Below are positions 33,223-34,006 of a DNA stretch of 34,006 nt, one piece after another (the first letter of the stretch is position 1; each line of letters begins with the position of its first letter). This DNA is from an uncultured Helicobacter sp. (lineage in GTDB: Bacteria > Campylobacterota > Campylobacteria > Campylobacterales > Helicobacteraceae). The notes under the pieces are model-generated. The model saw only the letters and a list, made by a program, of their open reading frames with translations, made no database searches and had not been told where the DNA came from. Made by a program: the position numbers and the translations under genes. The DNA is taken from contig CASFZH010000040.1 in the NCBI GenBank assembly GCA_949299115.1, forward strand, positions 1 through 34,006. Reading direction: 5' to 3'.

Positions 33223-33543
33223 TTAGTTATGATTGTTATCGTGATTATCTAGCATAGAGTCATCTGATACAGAATCAAAAGAAATCATATCTTTATTTAA
33301 AAATTCCACACCATCACCATATTCCAAAATTACATCTGCAATCATTTGTGTAATGATGTCAGCAAGATATGGTTGTTTGCATGCAACACTCAGGATTATT
33401 TCATGATAATGTTCTGATATACCATGTGTTTCACACTCTACATTGCTATGTGTGCTATGAGGCATAACATTATCATGATTGTAATTATCTTGATAGTGTG
33501 TATTGTCATGCGATATTGTTGAATGGGAATCATGCTTTTTCAT
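33223..33543 (-). CDS. His-rich N-terminal small protein, possibly metal-binding
   Basis: A 106-residue protein. Residues 1-48 are rich in His, Asn, Ser and Asp (KKHDSHSTISHDNTHY, then NYNHDNVMPHSTHSN), with one Cys in VECETHG and the HYHE run, suggesting nickel or zinc binding. Residues 48-90 look folded (EIILSVACKQPYLADIITQM). The C-terminus is acidic and ends DNHDNNHN. Start: AAAGGA is 5 bases before the ATG at 33543; an ATG five codons upstream overlaps that site. Helicobacter species use His-rich proteins such as Hpn to store nickel; this one is not recognisably Hpn. Confidence 0.65.
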   Translation of the reverse strand: MKKHDSHSTISHDNTHYQDNYNHDNVMPHSTHSNVECETHGISEHYHEIILSVACKQPYLADIITQMIADVILEYGDGVEFLNKDMISFDSVSDDSMLDNHDNNHN

Positions 33544-33904
33544 AAGAATCCTTTGCATAGAGTAGTCTCAATCTTACGAAGTATAGAATTGTTATTAAGA
33601 TATACAGTAAGAATATCATTTTAATAATTAGTATCTTGTATTATTGGTGTTTACAATATTGCTATAGTCAATCTACACTATACAAATGCCTATAAAATAA
33701 GGGCTTTTATCATGTTGTAATATAAAATTATATCACATTGTTCTGTATTATTTGTACTATTTATGTCAATACAATACAAACACACCCCATAATACATCAA
33801 TGACACACAAACTTTGTGTCATCTTTTGTTCTTTTATAAGAAAGTATCTGTAATAGTAAAACCTCATTTTGATAAATTCCAGTACAATCTTAGAATCATG
33901 GTAG
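33544..33904. other. Intergenic region at the right edge
   Basis: About 360 AT-rich bases between the divergent His-rich gene and the fragment at the window edge. The short repeat CACACAAACTTTGTGTC-like inverted pair (ACACAAACTTTGTGT near 33802-33816) is the only structure noticed. Confidence 0.4.
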
Positions 33905-34006
33905 CACGAGTTAGGCATCAATTTCTTAGATATTACCTTACATGGTGGTATAGAGCTACATAAATTAGTCTTAATCAGTGGTGAATATGAGGCAGGAAAG
34001 ACGTCA
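33905..34006 (+). pseudogene. Partial frame of a P-loop ATPase, no start codon seen
   Basis: From the stop at 33902-33904 the frame reads HELGINFLDITLHGGIELHK then LVLISGEYEAGKTS, which runs off the window. GEYEAGKTS is a Walker A motif, and the arrangement LD..L.GGIE....LVLISG is like the start of RecA/RadA/DnaB-type ATPases. No ATG, GTG or TTG begins it, and the ATG at 33898 is in another frame (22 codons). It may be a decayed or frameshifted gene, or the start may be unconventional. Confidence 0.4.

Noticed and set aside
1-34006. CRISPR array, tRNA or rRNA genes
   Set aside because: No regularly spaced repeats with unique spacers, no cloverleaf-like segment ending in CCA and no rRNA core sequence were noticed by reading.

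Overview
The window looks like the chromosome of an enterohepatic-type Helicobacter (Campylobacterota). It is AT-rich, the word AGAWTCT is scattered through it, promoters carry TATAAT-type -10 boxes, and the block holA-rpsF-ssb-rpsR has the order I know from H. pylori. This is an assignment from gene content only; no database search was run. Positions 1-90 are unlike the rest (GC-rich, 13-G run) and look like a contig edge.

Region 1 (1-1.05 kb, + strand) holds a 5'-incomplete NAD-dependent sugar epimerase.

Region 2 (1.05-19.03 kb, essentially all on the - strand) is an accessory island built in and around guaA (GMP synthetase). Its outer edges are two broken pieces of guaA in the same orientation: a 5' end with its ribosome binding site (18951-19033) and a 3' end (1050-1110). 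Between them lies a working-looking guaA that is itself split at the domain boundary: a glutamine amidotransferase polypeptide with a roughly 260-residue insertion (16928-18355), and an ATP-pyrophosphatase polypeptide (10518-11495) lying about 5.4 kb further on. Between the two halves are a tandem acetyltransferase, a PIN-like protein, 3-methyladenine glycosylase I (tag), a restriction-modification (R-M) pair, a small methyltransferase-tail ORF and a second acetyltransferase. Downstream of guaA come two more R-M cassettes, each following a copy of the guaA 3' end. Cassette A (6.3-10.5 kb) has a frameshifted methyltransferase, an AIPR-family protein and a TdeIII-like endonuclease. Cassette B (1.1-6.2 kb) has two methyltransferases, one M.MboII-like, followed by an HNH endonuclease gene cut in two. 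What cuts it is a complete BsaWI-like R-M pair inserted with a 7-bp direct repeat; removing the insert and one repeat copy restores a single 320-codon reading frame. The whole island resembles a guaA-anchored stack of R-M systems, consistent with the 'insertion with long target duplication' described for H. pylori R-M genes. I saw no integrase or transposase.

Region 3 (19.0-23.3 kb, + strand) has a 25-residue hydrophobic peptide gene behind a strong promoter, ribosome site and a Fur-box-like sequence, an outer-membrane protein, a long noncoding stretch with a perfect 53-nt palindrome, a DUF475/TerC-like membrane protein and a YejE-type permease without its usual partners.

Region 4 (23.3-34.0 kb) is mostly chromosomal backbone: aldo/keto reductase, a hypothetical protein, a 46-residue extremely acidic peptide upstream of N-carbamoylputrescine amidase, an OmpR-type response regulator without a neighbouring kinase, holA-rpsF-ssb-rpsR, kpsF/kdsD, an outer-membrane beta-barrel protein with a His-rich small protein, and at the right edge a fragment of a P-loop ATPase frame with no start codon.
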